Shown: positions 11,608-23,025, counted from the stretch's first letter. The stretch: 64,000 nucleotides of DNA from Persicaria tinctoria (GCA_037127255.1 JBANSL010000004.1:13248967-13312966); one strand, 5' to 3'. Notes: generated from the sequence alone by a model not told the origin. Numbers and translations: made by a program.

Positions 11608-11678
11608 TAGCCTATGCAGGATTTGAACCCGCGTCTTTGTGCATAGCACATCGCTCTCCCATTTTGAGCTAATAAGCT
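11608..11678 (-). other. tRNA-like cloverleaf (right member of inverted pair A)
   Basis: On the minus strand: acceptor AGCTTAT with ATAGGCT, D-arm GCTC/GAGC, an anticodon-arm hairpin TGTGC/GCACA with a very short loop, T-arm GCGGG-TTCAAAT-CCTGC with a G-T wobble, discriminator A. It lies about 930 bp from, and opposite to, the copy at 10607. Confidence 0.65.
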
Positions 11679-12598
11679 TTTAATGGCACATCATGCATAT
11701 TAATGCAATTTTAGAATACAATTGTGCAATCTGAATTATATTAAGTGCAAAAATAAGATACATTAGTGCAATTTTAGATAACAATTGTGCAATTTAAAAC
11801 CAAATAAAGCACTCACTTTATAAATCAGAACCAAATATATGCTCATAATAATATCATTTTGTACTTGACTGTGCTTGAGATACGTGCCTTCTGCAACCTC
11901 AATTTCTAGCTCATTGACCACAGGAAAGAGAGCATACACAGCTACATTCAAGAGAAGCCTCACTTTCATTGGATCAACACAACCAAATAATTATTCAATA
12001 GATTATTCATGTGTATATATTATTTATAATTATTCTAGATATTATTCGTATGTATTGAATAGATTATGTACTGAACATAAATATTATTCGCAGGTATTTT
12101 AAATATTATTCATAGCGATATGAGTCATTATTCGTATATATATAAACAAATATTTATTTATTTAAATTGTGCTCGATATAAGAGATTATTCGTATGTATA
12201 CAAGTGATTATTCATATATATATAAGTAAGTTTGTTTACTTAAATTGTGTTGGATATAAAAGATTATTCATATGTATATGACCGATTATTCGTTAGAAAA
12301 ACGGAATTATTCGTCGGTATAGAAGAAATTATTCGTAGATATGTGTGAAATTATTATTCAATATATGACGAATTATTCATATAAATAACTACAACTAAAA
12401 TCCTAAATTATTCGTCAATAGATGACGAACTATTCATATAAATATTGGGATTCTTCATCGATATACTAAAAATAGTATTAAAAACAAGTATAAAAAACTT
12501 AACGGTATAAACAATACGGAGTATTAAAAAAAGTATACAAAAATATTTAAAAAAAACAGTATATATATTGAAATTGTGATGTGATTGAATATTGGAAC
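11679..12598. repeat. AT-rich region with dispersed ATTATTCG motifs
   Basis: 11690-11810 continues the GTGCAATTT-type sequence that flanks the tRNA-like pair. From 11990 to 12460 ATTATTCG/ATTATTCA recurs every 20-40 bp, with one approximate 80-bp tandem duplication (units starting near 12127 and 12207). No gene is recognised. Confidence 0.5.
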
Positions 12599-13165
12599 TA
12601 GTATAATTCCCGCGCCATGGCGCGATTTTTAATAAATAAAATTTTAACAACATAATAAATTAATATTATAAAATATTATAAAAGTTTGGATAAAATAATG
12701 AAGGCAGGCTTGAAATCTTTAAGAAAATGGTAAAAATAATTACCATAAAGTTAGGCTTCATCAAAAAAGTTTTTAAATATAACTATTGTATTGATATAGG
12801 TTATTATTATTATAATATATAAGTGAGTGTGTGTGTGTATTTGAATAGTAGACATTGGATTTAATTCAATATTTATAATTAAACCCAATGGTTAGTAAAT
12901 GGGTAAAAAATAAAAATGAGAAAATGTAAATGTGTGAAGAGATGAAGAGAAAAAGAAAAAGAAATGATAGGAGAAATTAATAGTAGACGTTAGATTTAAT
13001 TCAATGTTTTAAACTAAACCCAATTGTTAGTAAATAGGTAAAAATCTTAAATATAAAAATTGATTTAAAAGTTACTTAATTATAATTGGAAAAAAAATGC
13101 TACAATTAAAGGGAGGACGACACATCAGCAATGTCTTCTGTTTTAAAGTATTATATAGATATAGA
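12599..13165 (-). mobile_element. Non-autonomous Helitron
   Basis: On the minus strand the 5' end reads TCTATATCTATATAATACT and continues TTTAAAACAGAAGAC, like the Helitron at 56284. The 3' end is a perfect hairpin CGCGCCATGGCGCG, then GGAATTATACTAG. The flanking bases are A (5') and T (3'), the canonical AT insertion site. No Rep/helicase ORF. Confidence 0.75.
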
Positions 13166-13256
13166 TTGTTCATGTACTACAAAACACTATAAAAAAAATA
13201 CAGTAAGAATAATACAGTAGTAATTGGTGGGGCACATCTCTCACAATTGTGAATTA

Positions 13257-13886
13257 TAGGGGTGGGCACAAATCCCGCAAATCCCGTCCCATCCCGATCC
13301 CGGTGGGATTTAGAAAAAAATATTTCAATCCCGTCCCGATCCCGTTCCGCAAAAATTACGCGGGACGGAGAGTTTGCATCCCGCAAATCCCGTCTCGTCC
13401 CGCATATATATAATTATAATTAAAAAAATATAAGAATATATTTATATTATATATTAGCATTTATTTAAAACCAAAATTTAAAATAATAATAAAATATTAA
13501 AAACATATAACAAATAAAAAATTTAACGCTAAAAAAAAAAACAGTACATATCATTGCAGATTTATACTGTGTTACTTGGCAAATATCCAATTCATTACAG
13601 ACTTGCTCTTTTGTAATGGGCTTTGGTAAGATTTCATGATTTAAATTTAATTTGCATCTTTGTTGCTTGGTATTTTTGGATTTAATTGGACTATTTTTTA
13701 AATATTTTTTTATGAGGGACAAATCCCGTCCCTTTCCGATCCCGTCCCGTCCCGTGAGGGATAAGATCCGGTGGGATTTGAAAAAAAAAATACCAATCCT
13801 GTCCCGATCCCGTCCCGCAAAATATACGCGGGACGGGACGCGGGATTACCCCAATCCCGTCCCGTCCCGTCCCATGCCCACCCCTA
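13257..13886. mobile_element. hAT-type non-autonomous element
   Basis: Ends TAGGGGTGGGCACAAATCCC and GGGCATGGGACGGG in inverted orientation, 630 bp, flanked by the 8-bp duplication GTGAATTA (13249-13256 and 13887-13894). Subterminal CCCGTCCC/GGGACGGG repeats match those of the outer hAT at 7950-14940, so a family member has inserted into a relative. Open frames inside are not conserved. Confidence 0.85.
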
Positions 13887-14146
13887 GTGAATTATACGTA
13901 TTTGATTTGTCTGATTACAAAAAAACTGCTTCCGATTTTCATTTGTACTACACGCGCACTGATGCAAACCGAGATGAGATTAGGTGGTTTTTTTTTTGGG
14001 TCCCACAATTTTTTTTATATATAAAAAAGAAATGGAGATTGAATCTTAGCCATCCATTTCACTCGATTTAAAGGCTGAGATTTGTTTACAAATTGCATTG
14101 TAAAGAGTGTTTACAAAAGATATCTTCCCTCTATATATATAGAGAG

Positions 14147-14573
14147 AGAGAATGGGTAACTTGTGCACAAGGCTTAGGATGTGCATTGTGCACAAAATAT
14201 TATTCGGTGAAATGTGAAACATTATTCAGTGAAATTTGAAGCATTATTCGGTGAAATGTGAGTATTGTTTAGGGGAATGTGAAACATTATTTGGTGAAAT
14301 TTGAGGCATTCCATATAAATTGTAACTATTGTTTAGGGAATTGAGGTTTCTTTTATTTGAAATGGATAAATAAAAAAACTAAACATTATTCGGTAGAATT
14401 TTATAAATTATTCAGTGGAATTGGGACGTTTTCATCTGAACTGAACGGAAAAAAAAAACACAACAGTGTTCGGTAGAATGTTTCACATTTCACCGAATAA
14501 TGTTTTACATTTCACCGAATAATATTTGTGCACAATGCACACCCTAAGGGGTGTGCACTCTAGAACCACTCCC
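14147..14573. mobile_element. (TA)n-inserted inverted-repeat element, small copy
   Basis: Left AGAGAATGGGTAACTTGTGC and right (reversed) AGGGAGTGGTTCTAGAGTGC are imperfect inverted ends. They are followed inward by GTGCATTGTGCACAAA and ATTATTCGGTGAAATGTGAA on both sides. Both flanks are TATATATA. It shares ends with 36686-38277 but only has the ATTATTCG-rich interior. No ORF. Confidence 0.65.
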
Positions 14574-14760
14574 TATATATATTATACAATTAAAAAGAGA
14601 TGATGTGCATATAGTTACTATTTTTGTTATACTTACTGTTTTTATTAATATTATTATAGTTACTGTTTTTATATATTAATATTATAGTTACTGTTTTTAT
14701 TTTTAAAATTAATAATTAATATTATTTAATATACACACTGTAATTATATATATAGTATTA

Positions 14761-14829
<69 letters not shown>
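14761..14829. repeat. (ATT)n microsatellite
   Basis: About 23 uninterrupted ATT units next to the right subterminal region of the outer hAT. Confidence 0.95.
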
Positions 14830-14948
14830 GGGACGGGCCCGTCCCGCATAGTTTTTACGGGACGGACCGGGCCCGGGACCGGGATTTGCGGAACGGGCCC
14901 GGGACGGGACCGAGATTTGCGGGATTTGTGCCCACCCCTACATATGAG

Positions 14949-15239
14949 TAGTTAATTAGAAATGCTTGTCTTCACATCATATCTTTACTTTCATTATGAT
15001 AAATACATATTGCTGGATCCGATCTCTTACTTACCTGCTATACTAGTTTGTTAGTTTCAGAATTATTCTTTGACGAGGTGAAATGATAATTTGTCCTCCA
15101 TCAGTACAATATACGCACCCCCAATTCAGTAAGTGAGCAAAAAAAAAAAAGTGGGTTCCATTGATTTTTAATTAAAGAAAAAGATAAAATTGTCGAATAA
15201 TCTCACCCATCATTTCATTCAATCAACGGTCCTGATTCG
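14949..15239. other. Right flank of the hAT; no gene seen
   Basis: It begins with the ancestral downstream flank of F-box copy 1 (TAGTTAATTAGAAATG, compare TAGTTAGAAATG after copies 2 and 3). The rest is unassigned. Confidence 0.5.
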
Positions 15240-15900
15240 TTAACATGATACACGGTAAGGGGTGTGTACGTTAGAATTAATCTCAGCCACCCATTTCATT
15301 CGCCGAATAATTTTATACTCAGCCCCCCATTTCATTCGCCGAATTAATCTCAGACTCCATTGTTGACGAATTTTACCGAATAATTAACCAACTCATTACC
15401 ACTGGTAATCGAAATTCGACACATACGTCTGAATAATTGACTAATAATAAATCAAATTATGCATCTAAAAAAACCCTACACTAAATTCGACACTCCCCCT
15501 CCCCCATTCCCCACCAAAAAAAATAGACGAAGCAGATGACGATGCGTCGAGAGTGCCGATATCACCACCATCGCACTGCTCAACCTCGCCATCACTGCCG
15601 CCTTCAATTCACTGTTACCCGGACAACAGTTGGGCAGTGCCAGTGGCCGGCCTTCATATTCGCTTTCGCCATCGAAGCTCCGGCTCGATTTTCCAAGCCA
15701 ACACCGACTCGATTCGCTCTCTAGTTCGCATAGTCGACCGACCACCTCGCCTCGCCTCATCTCCCGATCGACTTGCCCCGCCTCGCCTCCGCTCAACTTT
15801 GCAAATCTGTCCAGATGGTTCAACTTACAGTCGGACACTTCGCAAATCTCGAACCCGCCTTCTCCGTCGATCAGCAAGAACATGGTAAAACCCAATGTAT
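15240..15900 (-). repeat. Family X repeat, uninterrupted copy (minus orientation)
   Basis: The reverse complement aligns to 2415-2567 joined to 5665-6040, giving the pre-insertion structure of that locus. It contains ATTATTCAGACGTAT, GTGGTAATGAGTTGG, and a GC-rich stretch with frames open on both strands that encode nothing recognised. A GTAAGGGGTGTGTAC motif near 15255 resembles the AAGGGGTGTGCAC end motif of the element at 36686. Confidence 0.6.
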
Positions 15901-16747
15901 TTTGTCGAAATAAATGAATAATAAATTACTCTAAGAATCTATTTTATCCCATAGAATAAAAAAAAAATTCAAATATTGAAGCTGCTTGCTCATAATTATT
16001 TTTTACATCACAAACCCAATGTAAATAGGTTGGCTTAATTATTTTTCACATCACAAACCCAATGTAAAGAGGTTGGCTTAATTTTATCAGCAATGGAAAG
16101 AAAAACTTCCAATATCGAAGCATGTTAAATACACACAAAACATGTTGATTTTTAAAAAATAACGACAGATATAAATAGTTAATGATGAACAAAAGGAATA
16201 AAAATATCACCTGAAATGCTAGAGGATATCTAAAGAGCTCATATGTTCCCCTATGATTGAATCCCAACTCAATAGAAGGCACCCTTCTCAAACCTCTTAA
16301 CAACTTACAATAACATTCTCGCCCCCCGTGATATCTTTCAAACTTCTCAGGATCACAAGCAAGACAGAAATGTGTCAAGCTAACAACCTCAGACCTTTCT
16401 CGATAATAAGAAGTTTTGCCATGACTAACTTCTGAGGGGATTTCTTAGGTTTAGAATTGAAAATCTCAAATGCATGCTCATACGAGACTTTGTTCTTGCC
16501 AAAAAAATTTCTTAGATGTAACAACCTTTAAGGGTAAAGGATCATATTCAATAACCAGAAGAGTAGTTATGACATGGAACTCCAGTAAAGAAAATCGAGC
16601 AATCAAGCCAATAACCTTGAACCACATTTCCATTTGTTTTTTTTTTGTTACTACTTCGTGAAGTACCATTTGATGAATTAACTGAAAATTCAAACGCATT
16701 TTTGAATCTTGTATTAAAATGAACCCCAAACAGCTTTTCCTCAGCTG
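15901..16747 (-). pseudogene. Possible exons of an unidentified gene (minus)
   Basis: Minus-strand stretches look coding: a CDPEKFERYHGGREC...SIELGFNHRGTYELFRY-like segment ending at an intron-like boundary near 16211, and a KLFGVHFNTRFKNAFEFSVN-like segment near 16690-16745. They lie downstream of the exon-like segment at 16748-16861 on the same strand. I do not recognise the family. Confidence 0.3.
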
Positions 16748-16861
16748 CTAATAATCAAATGTTGACAAACCCTCCTTAATAACTTCACATGCTTCGGGGT
16801 ATAAGTAGACATTAGGGCGAGCCCAAAATCTTTCTTCAATAGGTAACCAATAATCTATTTT
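16748..16861 (-). pseudogene. Exon-like segment of an unidentified gene
   Basis: Reads KIDYWLPIEERFWARP then NVYLYPEACEVIKEGLSTFDY without interruption, next to a TAG that overlaps a possible TTATTAGCAG acceptor. Residue composition is convincingly protein-like. The copia element at 16895 lies just upstream of it and may have inserted into an intron. Function unknown. Confidence 0.35.
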
Positions 16862-16894
16862 CTAAAAAAAAAACAAACAAACATTCATGAAAAT

Positions 16895-17127
16895 TGATAA
16901 AATAAGACAAGAAATATATAGAGAGGAGAGATTGTATTGTATTGGTGTGTCTCTCAATGAGAACTACAAGGCCTTATATAGGCATAGATGGAGAAGGTTA
17001 CAAGATAAGAGGGCCATCAATGTGGACCTTTGGTTTTCCACCATGTGGGTGTTATGGAAGAGAAGTAATGGTGGAGGTTATAGGAGGTGATACATCACTT
17101 GGTAATATCTATATGTATATTATAACA
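16895..17127 (-). repeat. 3' LTR of the copia element
   Basis: 233 bp, identical to 23040-23272 except for a G/A difference in GGAAGAGAAGTAATGG versus GGAAGAGAAATAATGG. Begins TGTTATAATATAC on the minus strand. Confidence 0.95.
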
Positions 17128-17135
17128 CTCCCCCT
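17128..17135 (-). other. Polypurine tract of the copia element
   Basis: Minus strand AAGGGGGAG directly precedes the 3' LTR, where plus-strand priming is expected. Confidence 0.7.
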
Positions 17136-17244
17136 TGATGTACACCTCATAGTTTGCCTATTGCCTCGTTAAAAACCTTGTCTGGAAAAACCCATTGGGA
17201 TAAAAACCAAGATCAAGGGAAAAAGAGTACAATACTAGAGCAAA

Positions 17245-18642
17245 CTACTCCCCCTCAACTTTGCACACGTCCTTCAAGCGTCGCATTCCCATAATGTGTA
17301 CCAGTTGCTTAAATACCCTTGTAGGCAATGCTTTAGTGAACAAATCTGCCAGATTTTCACTTGATGCAATCTTCTGGACATCAACTTTGCCTTCAACCTG
17401 GAGTTCATGGGTGGAGAATAATTTCGGTGATATATGCTTGGTCTTGTCACCTTTAATGTAACCTTCCTTGATTTGGACGATGCAAGATGCATTATCTTCA
17501 TACAACACTGTCGGATGTTTTACAATGGACTCCAACCCGCAAGATTCCTGGACATGTTGGATGAGTGATCTAAGCCACACACTTTCTCTTCTTGTCTCAA
17601 ACAATGCGATAAGCTCTGCATGATTTGATGATGTAGCTACAAGAGACTGGTTTGTTGAACGCCAAGAAATGGCAGTTCCACCATACATGAATAAGTACCC
17701 CGTTTGCGAGATGGCCTTGTGAGGGTCTGACAAATAACCTGCATCAGAATAGCCAACCAATTTTGCACCATGTACTCCTTTAGATCTTTCAAAATATAAC
17801 CCCATGTCACTTGTTCCACGTAAATAACGTAGAATGTGCTTGACACCATTCCAATGTATTTTTGTTGGCATTGAACTATATCTTGCTAGTAGATTAACTG
17901 CAAAAGCTATATCTGGTCGGGTATTCGTAGCAAGATACATAAGTGCACCAACTGCACTGAGATATGGTACTTCAGGACCTAATATCTCTTCATTGTTTAA
18001 TCGAGGACGAAAAGGGTCCTTGTCCACATCAAGTGATCGTACAACCATAGGTGTACTCAATGGATATGCTTTGTCCATGTTAAAGCGTTTTAGGACCTTT
18101 TCAATATAAGTTGACTGATGGATGAAAATTCCATTTCTTGTATGCTCGAACTGCAGGCCGAGGCAATACTTGGTTGTTCCAAGATCTTTCATTTCAAATT
18201 CCTTTTTCATGCAATTAGCTGTTTGTTGAATCTCTTCAGGAGTCCCAATAATATTTAGGTCATCAACATAAACTGCTATAATTACATAACCCGACTTTGT
18301 CCTCTTTATAAAGACGCAAGGGCTTACTTGGTTATTTACAAAACCATGTCTTAGTAGGAACTCACTAAGACGGTTATACCACATGCGACCTGATTGCTTC
18401 AACCCATATAAGGACCTCTTTAACTTGATGGAGTACATGTGACGAGGTTTTGATCTTAATACTTCAGGCATTTCTAATCCTTCGGGGATTTTCATGTATA
18501 TATCTGTATCTAATGATCCATAAAGGTAAGCAGTTACTACATCCATAAGTTTCATTTGAAGTTGTTCAACAACCGCCAAACCAACTAGGAATCTAAGTAT
18601 TGTTGCATCCACTACAGGTGAATACGTTTCTATATAATCCAC
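17245..18642 (-). pseudogene. pol: Copia pol, RT and RNase H half (downstream of the in-frame stop)
   Basis: 465 residues continuing the same frame as the ORF at 18643-20889 after a single TGA at 18643-18645. It starts VDYIETYSPVV of the RT domain and contains MDVVTAYLYGSL, the catalytic YVDDLNIIG near residue 125, then RNase H with GYSDAGYLSD, SNHAELIAL, LYEDNASC and ENLADLFTKALP. Apart from the TGA all expected motifs are present, so the stop looks recent. The usual residue there in relatives is often Gly (GGA), one change from TGA. Confidence 0.9.
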
Positions 18643-20889
18643 TCATGGCTTTTGTGAAAAGCCTTGTGCAACGAGTCTGGCTTTATATCTTACTACCTCA
18701 TTACGCTCATTGCGTTTTCGTACGAACACCCATTTAAAGCTGACTGGTTTAACGTCTTTTGGTGTTGGAGCTACTGGTCCAAAAACACCGCGTTTGTTTA
18801 ATGAATCCAGCTCTACTTTGATTGCACCTTTCCAACTCTCCCAATCATTTCGATTTTGACATTCCATCATTGTTTGAGGATCATCGTCATCTTCATCCAT
18901 GACTTCTATTGCCACCGTATAAGCAAATATGTCATCTAGGATTATGTCATTTCGATGCCACCCCAAACCGGTAGTTGCATAGTTAATTGACATCTCAAAA
19001 TTATCATCGGCATCCTTTTCTTTGCTTTCGGGGTCCTTAGATAATATCTCTTCCGAGATTATATCTTCATGGATGTTAGTGATAGGAGTATCAACACCTT
19101 TATGTGTTGTTATTGTCTCTTTCCTCTTCCGGGGAATTGTATCCTTAGAGCCTAGTGGTCTCCCACGCTTCCGGCGTGCTTGAGAATCACTAGCTATTTG
19201 TTGGTTTGGAGTTACTACAGGAATCTCCAATCGAGCTGGTGCATTTTCAGCTGGTATATGTGACATCGTCACCTTCTTGGCATCTGTAAACGCATCTGGT
19301 AATCTATTTGCAACGCTTTGCAAATGTATGATCCTTTGAACTTCAAGTTCACTTTCATTTGTTCTTGGATCTAGAAATGATAGAGAGGTGGAATTCCACG
19401 TAATCTCTTTCTTAACTATCTCCTTATCTTCTCCCCCTAGAGTTGGAAATTTTGCTTCATCAAAGTGACAATCTAAATACCGAGCTGTAAATAGATCACC
19501 GGTCATAGGCTCTAGGTATTTTATAATTGATGGGGACTCAAACCCCATGTATATTCCCAACCTTCTTTGTGGTCCCATTTTAGTCTGTTGAGGGGAAGGA
19601 ATAGGGACAAACACCGCACATCCGAAAATTTTCAAATATGAAATATCGGGTTCTCTTCCGGAGACAAGCTGTAATGGGGAGAACTTATTATTAGCGGTCG
19701 GTCTAAGACGAATCAAAGATGCAGCATGCAAAATTGCATGGCCCCAAGCCGATGAAGGTAATCTAGCCCTCATTAACATTGGTCTAGCTATTATCTGTAA
19801 CCTCTTGATTAACGACTCTGCAAGGCCGTTTTGGGTATGGACATGAGCCACTGGGTGCTCAACCACAATACCAACTGATTGACAATAGTCATTAAAAGAC
19901 TTTGATGTAAATTCTCCCGCATTGTCTAACCTGATTCTTTTAATCGAATAATCAGGAAAATGAACTCTTAATTTGATAATCTGGGCTAAGAGCCTTGCAA
20001 ATGCAACATTCTGTGTTGATAGCAGGCTTACATGTGACCATCGTGTTGAAGCATCTATCAACACCATAAAATATCTAAATGGTCCACATGGCGGTGTGAT
20101 CGGTCCGCATATGTCACCTTGAATCCGGTCAAGGAACATAGGAGATTCTGCGTTGACCTTTGTCATTGACGGCCTTGTTATTAATTTTCCTAGAGAACAA
20201 GCCGTACATGTCAAGTCACCCCTTGATAGGAACTTCAGGTCCTTTATCGGGTGTCCGTGTGAACTTTCAATGATCATGCGCATCATTGTATCACCTGGGT
20301 GACCGAGTCTATCATGCCACAAAGAAAATTTTGCATTGTCAACTAACTTCTGGTTTGTGACATTGTAACTCTCAATGGGGTATATAACTGTGCCATATAA
20401 ACCAGGTGTTAATGTTCTCATCTTTTCTAAGACTTGCTTCTGGCCTGTCTTAAAAGATGTGAGAAATAGATATTCAATATCATTCTCATTCATGGTTTCC
20501 ATGTGATAACCATTGAATCTTATATCTTTGAAACTCAACAGATTCCGTTGTGAGTTACTGGAATACAAAGCATCTTTGACATATATTCTTGTTCCTTCGG
20601 GTAACAAGATAGAGGCTCTTCCGGAACCTTCTATAAGATTACTTGTTCCAGATATGGTATTGACACTGGTCTTTTCCATTTGCAGGTTCATGAAAAACTT
20701 CGGGTTTTTCAGAATAGTATGAGTCGTGGCACTATCTATGAGACAAAGCTCCCCACCATTGAACTTTCCACTTGGGTGATCCATTCTATATAAATAAATA
20801 AAACATGTATAAATAAAACCGATATTGCCCAAAACTTTATTTAAAATGGAAATAAGTCCACTACATTGAAAAAGGGAAATAGCAAGCAA
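18643..20889 (-). pseudogene. pol: Copia pol, protease-integrase-RT N-terminal half
   Basis: 748 residues. In order: aspartic protease with CLIDSATTHTIL near residue 50; GAG-pre-integrase with LWHDRLGHPG near 190 and TCTACSLGK; integrase core with GDICGPITPP, RLDNAGEFTSK and NGLAES; a low-complexity linker; then RT starting WKGAIKVELDSL and ending [15 protein letters not shown] before the stop. The first 35 residues (MLAISLFQCSG...) do not look like Pol; the true coding part probably starts at MDHPSGKF. That point follows an AG, so pol may be joined to gag by splicing. Gag is in a different frame and ends 64 bp upstream. Confidence 0.9.
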
Positions 20890-20953
20890 GCAAACTTTAG
20901 GTAAAGATAGGATGCGAAATTGAAAATATGAAAATAGGCAAATAGTTCAAGAT

Positions 20954-22078
20954 TTAATCAGAGAGGGTGGTGCGATCATTTGGGAGATCGACGACATCAT
21001 TTGGGAGATCAACAACATTTCTCTCAAGCATGGGCGAGATCTTGTCATTTCCATCTCGTGGAAGGAAATCAGATGTCTCAAGATATGCATCCTCAAGTCC
21101 GTCAAAGAAAGAGTCATCAGGGCTCTCTCCTTCGACAAAATTAGTGACAACACCCTTACCCTTGGATTTCGCAAAATCTTGATATAATTTCACAAGGTGG
21201 GGTGCCGTACGACAGGTACGGACCCAATGGCCAGGTGCTCCGCATCTATGGCAAAGGCTTTCCGCCTTCCGGGCAGGGTTGTCATGCTGTTTCTTGGACT
21301 TGTTCCCGTTATTCTTCTGGATATCGGGGTTTACCCATGTGGGATTACGACCTTGGTCATATCCACGACCACGTCCACGGCCGTGACCGCGACCACGACC
21401 ACCACGTCCACGTCCTCTTCGGGAGGATGTAGCATTCGCTTCAGGCGTGCCTTGATTGTTATCAGGAAGTGGTGCGGAACCTGTAGGTCGTTTCTCATGG
21501 TTGTTCATAAGCAACTGATTATTCTCTTCCGCTAAAAGCAAGCTTGAGATGAGTTCATAAAATATTTTGAACCCACGTTCCCTGTACTGCTGCTGGAGCA
21601 CAAGGTTTGATGCATGGAAAGTTGAGAATGTTTTCTCCAACACATCCGCATCTTGTATGTTCTCTCCACATAATTTCAGCTTAGATGCAATACGATGTAT
21701 TTCAGAGTTGTAGTCCAAGACCTTCTTGAAATCTTGCAACCTCAAGTGCATCCACTCATACCTCGCACGAGGCAAGAGAACGGTCTTTTGGTGCTCATAG
21801 CGCTCTTTGACACTTGTCCAGAGCTCTGAGGGACTCTTCACGGTCAAGTATTGAGCTTTCAGGCTCTCGTGAAGGTGATGACGCAACATGATCATCGCCT
21901 TAGCACAATTCTGCTGGGATGCGCTATTGCCTGGTATGATAGTCTCTCCCAAATTCTGGCTAATCAAGTGGAGTTCCGCATCCTGCACCCATGTGAGATA
22001 GTTTCTTCCGGAAACATCAAGGGCGGTGAACTCCAACCTTGAAAGGTTTGACATTTCTATAAAAAAAAACATATACAA
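20954..22078 (-). CDS. gag: Copia Gag
   Basis: 374 residues; the likely start is the second Met, MSNLSRLEFTALDV (residue 9), which matches the usual beginning of this Gag type. Positions 60-200 have the capsid-like helical region with LWTSVKERYEHQKTVLLP and a LLLAEENNQLLM segment. A basic RG-rich stretch (GRGRGGRGRGHGRGRGRG) lies near 235-252, and a CCHC zinc knuckle CHRCGAPGHWVRTC near 285. Gag forms the virus-like particle and binds element RNA. The C-terminus repeats VVDLPND twice. The ORF is intact and separate from pol, which is uncommon in copia elements, where both are usually one frame. Confidence 0.9.
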   Translation of the reverse strand: MYMFFFIEMSNLSRLEFTALDVSGRNYLTWVQDAELHLISQNLGETIIPGNSASQQNCAKAMIMLRHHLHESLKAQYLTVKSPSELWTSVKERYEHQKTVLLPRARYEWMHLRLQDFKKVLDYNSEIHRIASKLKLCGENIQDADVLEKTFSTFHASNLVLQQQYRERGFKIFYELISSLLLAEENNQLLMNNHEKRPTGSAPLPDNNQGTPEANATSSRRGRGRGGRGRGHGRGRGRGYDQGRNPTWVNPDIQKNNGNKSKKQHDNPARKAESLCHRCGAPGHWVRTCRTAPHLVKLYQDFAKSKGKGVVTNFVEGESPDDSFFDGLEDAYLETSDFLPRDGNDKISPMLERNVVDLPNDVVDLPNDRTTLSD

Positions 22079-23025
22079 AATGAAATCAACCCCATGATTT
22101 TTTCTTCAATCTCATGCACCGTTTTCCATGCATTATATGTAATAAACAAATATTACTGTATTTATCTACTTCGGGAGATAATAACGAGATGAATCATCCG
22201 CTTCTAGGGATTAATCATCACTAAAACAAATTTCTATCAACCATCCACTTCAGGGGAGGTAATCGATCATCCCTACGGGGATGCTTAATATTACATATAT
22301 ATCCACTTCGGGGGATGATAAATATTTTTGTCTCTTCAAAGACAATTTTCTTCAAATATATATAGTATATTCTCTTCGGGGGATAACTCAACACTTGTTA
22401 ATCTCTTCAAGAGATATAACAAAATACAACAACAATAATATATAGATCATAATATACGGCATGCGATAATATAAAGGAACCAAACAAATTAAACAAGATG
22501 ATGTTATACAATTTTAATCGGATAAACAAAAGAGGGATTTGACCTTATGCACTTAAACAAATTAATATAATTGCATGCAAAATCAAAAATGGTATATATA
22601 TAATTGCATGATAACCATGTGTGGGCTTTGTATATTGCACAGATTAACAAACAAAATAAATAAAATGCAGTGGCCGGTTATTAACAAACATACATATTGC
22701 CCACATCATGATCATATATAATGCTAATTAATCAAAAAAAAAAACTAGGCGCAAAGAAACATGCCGTAGGATATCAGTATATAAGAAACAGGCAGAGCAT
22801 ATGTTTTGAAAGATAATTAACAAAAAAAAAATTATCTCCACCATCTATACAGTAGTATGCATAATTAGTATATATTGATAATTCACAAACTGCATGCAAA
22901 TATGTATTGCAAATTAAACGGCAATTTTGAATGCATATGTATGTATAGGTGGGAAATTAATAAGAAGCAAGAATGATTATATCGGCCGAAGAAAGCATAT
23001 TGTCGGCAAATTCTTACCGAGCGAA
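22079..23025 (-). other. Copia 5' leader (untranslated)
   Basis: About 950 bp between the primer-binding site and gag. It has repeated CTTCGGGGGAT-like motifs between 22165 and 22385 (CTTCGGGAGAT, CTTCAGGGGAG, CTTCGGGGGAT twice) separated by AT-rich spacers, which may be structural or packaging signals. No ORF of note. Confidence 0.6.

Larger units (their letters stand above)
7950..14940. mobile_element. hAT-type element with nested insertions
   Basis: The ends are TAGGGGTGGGCGCGGG on the left and GTGCCCACCCCTA on the right (inverted TAGGGGTGGGC), flanked by the perfect 8-bp duplication CATATGAG (7942-7949 and 14941-14948). TIR type and duplication length fit hAT. No hAT transposase is visible. 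Subterminal GGGACGGG/CCCGTCCC repeats occur at both ends, as in the smaller relative at 13257-13886. Most of the 7 kb is later insertions, so the original element was probably well under 1.5 kb. Confidence 0.8.
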
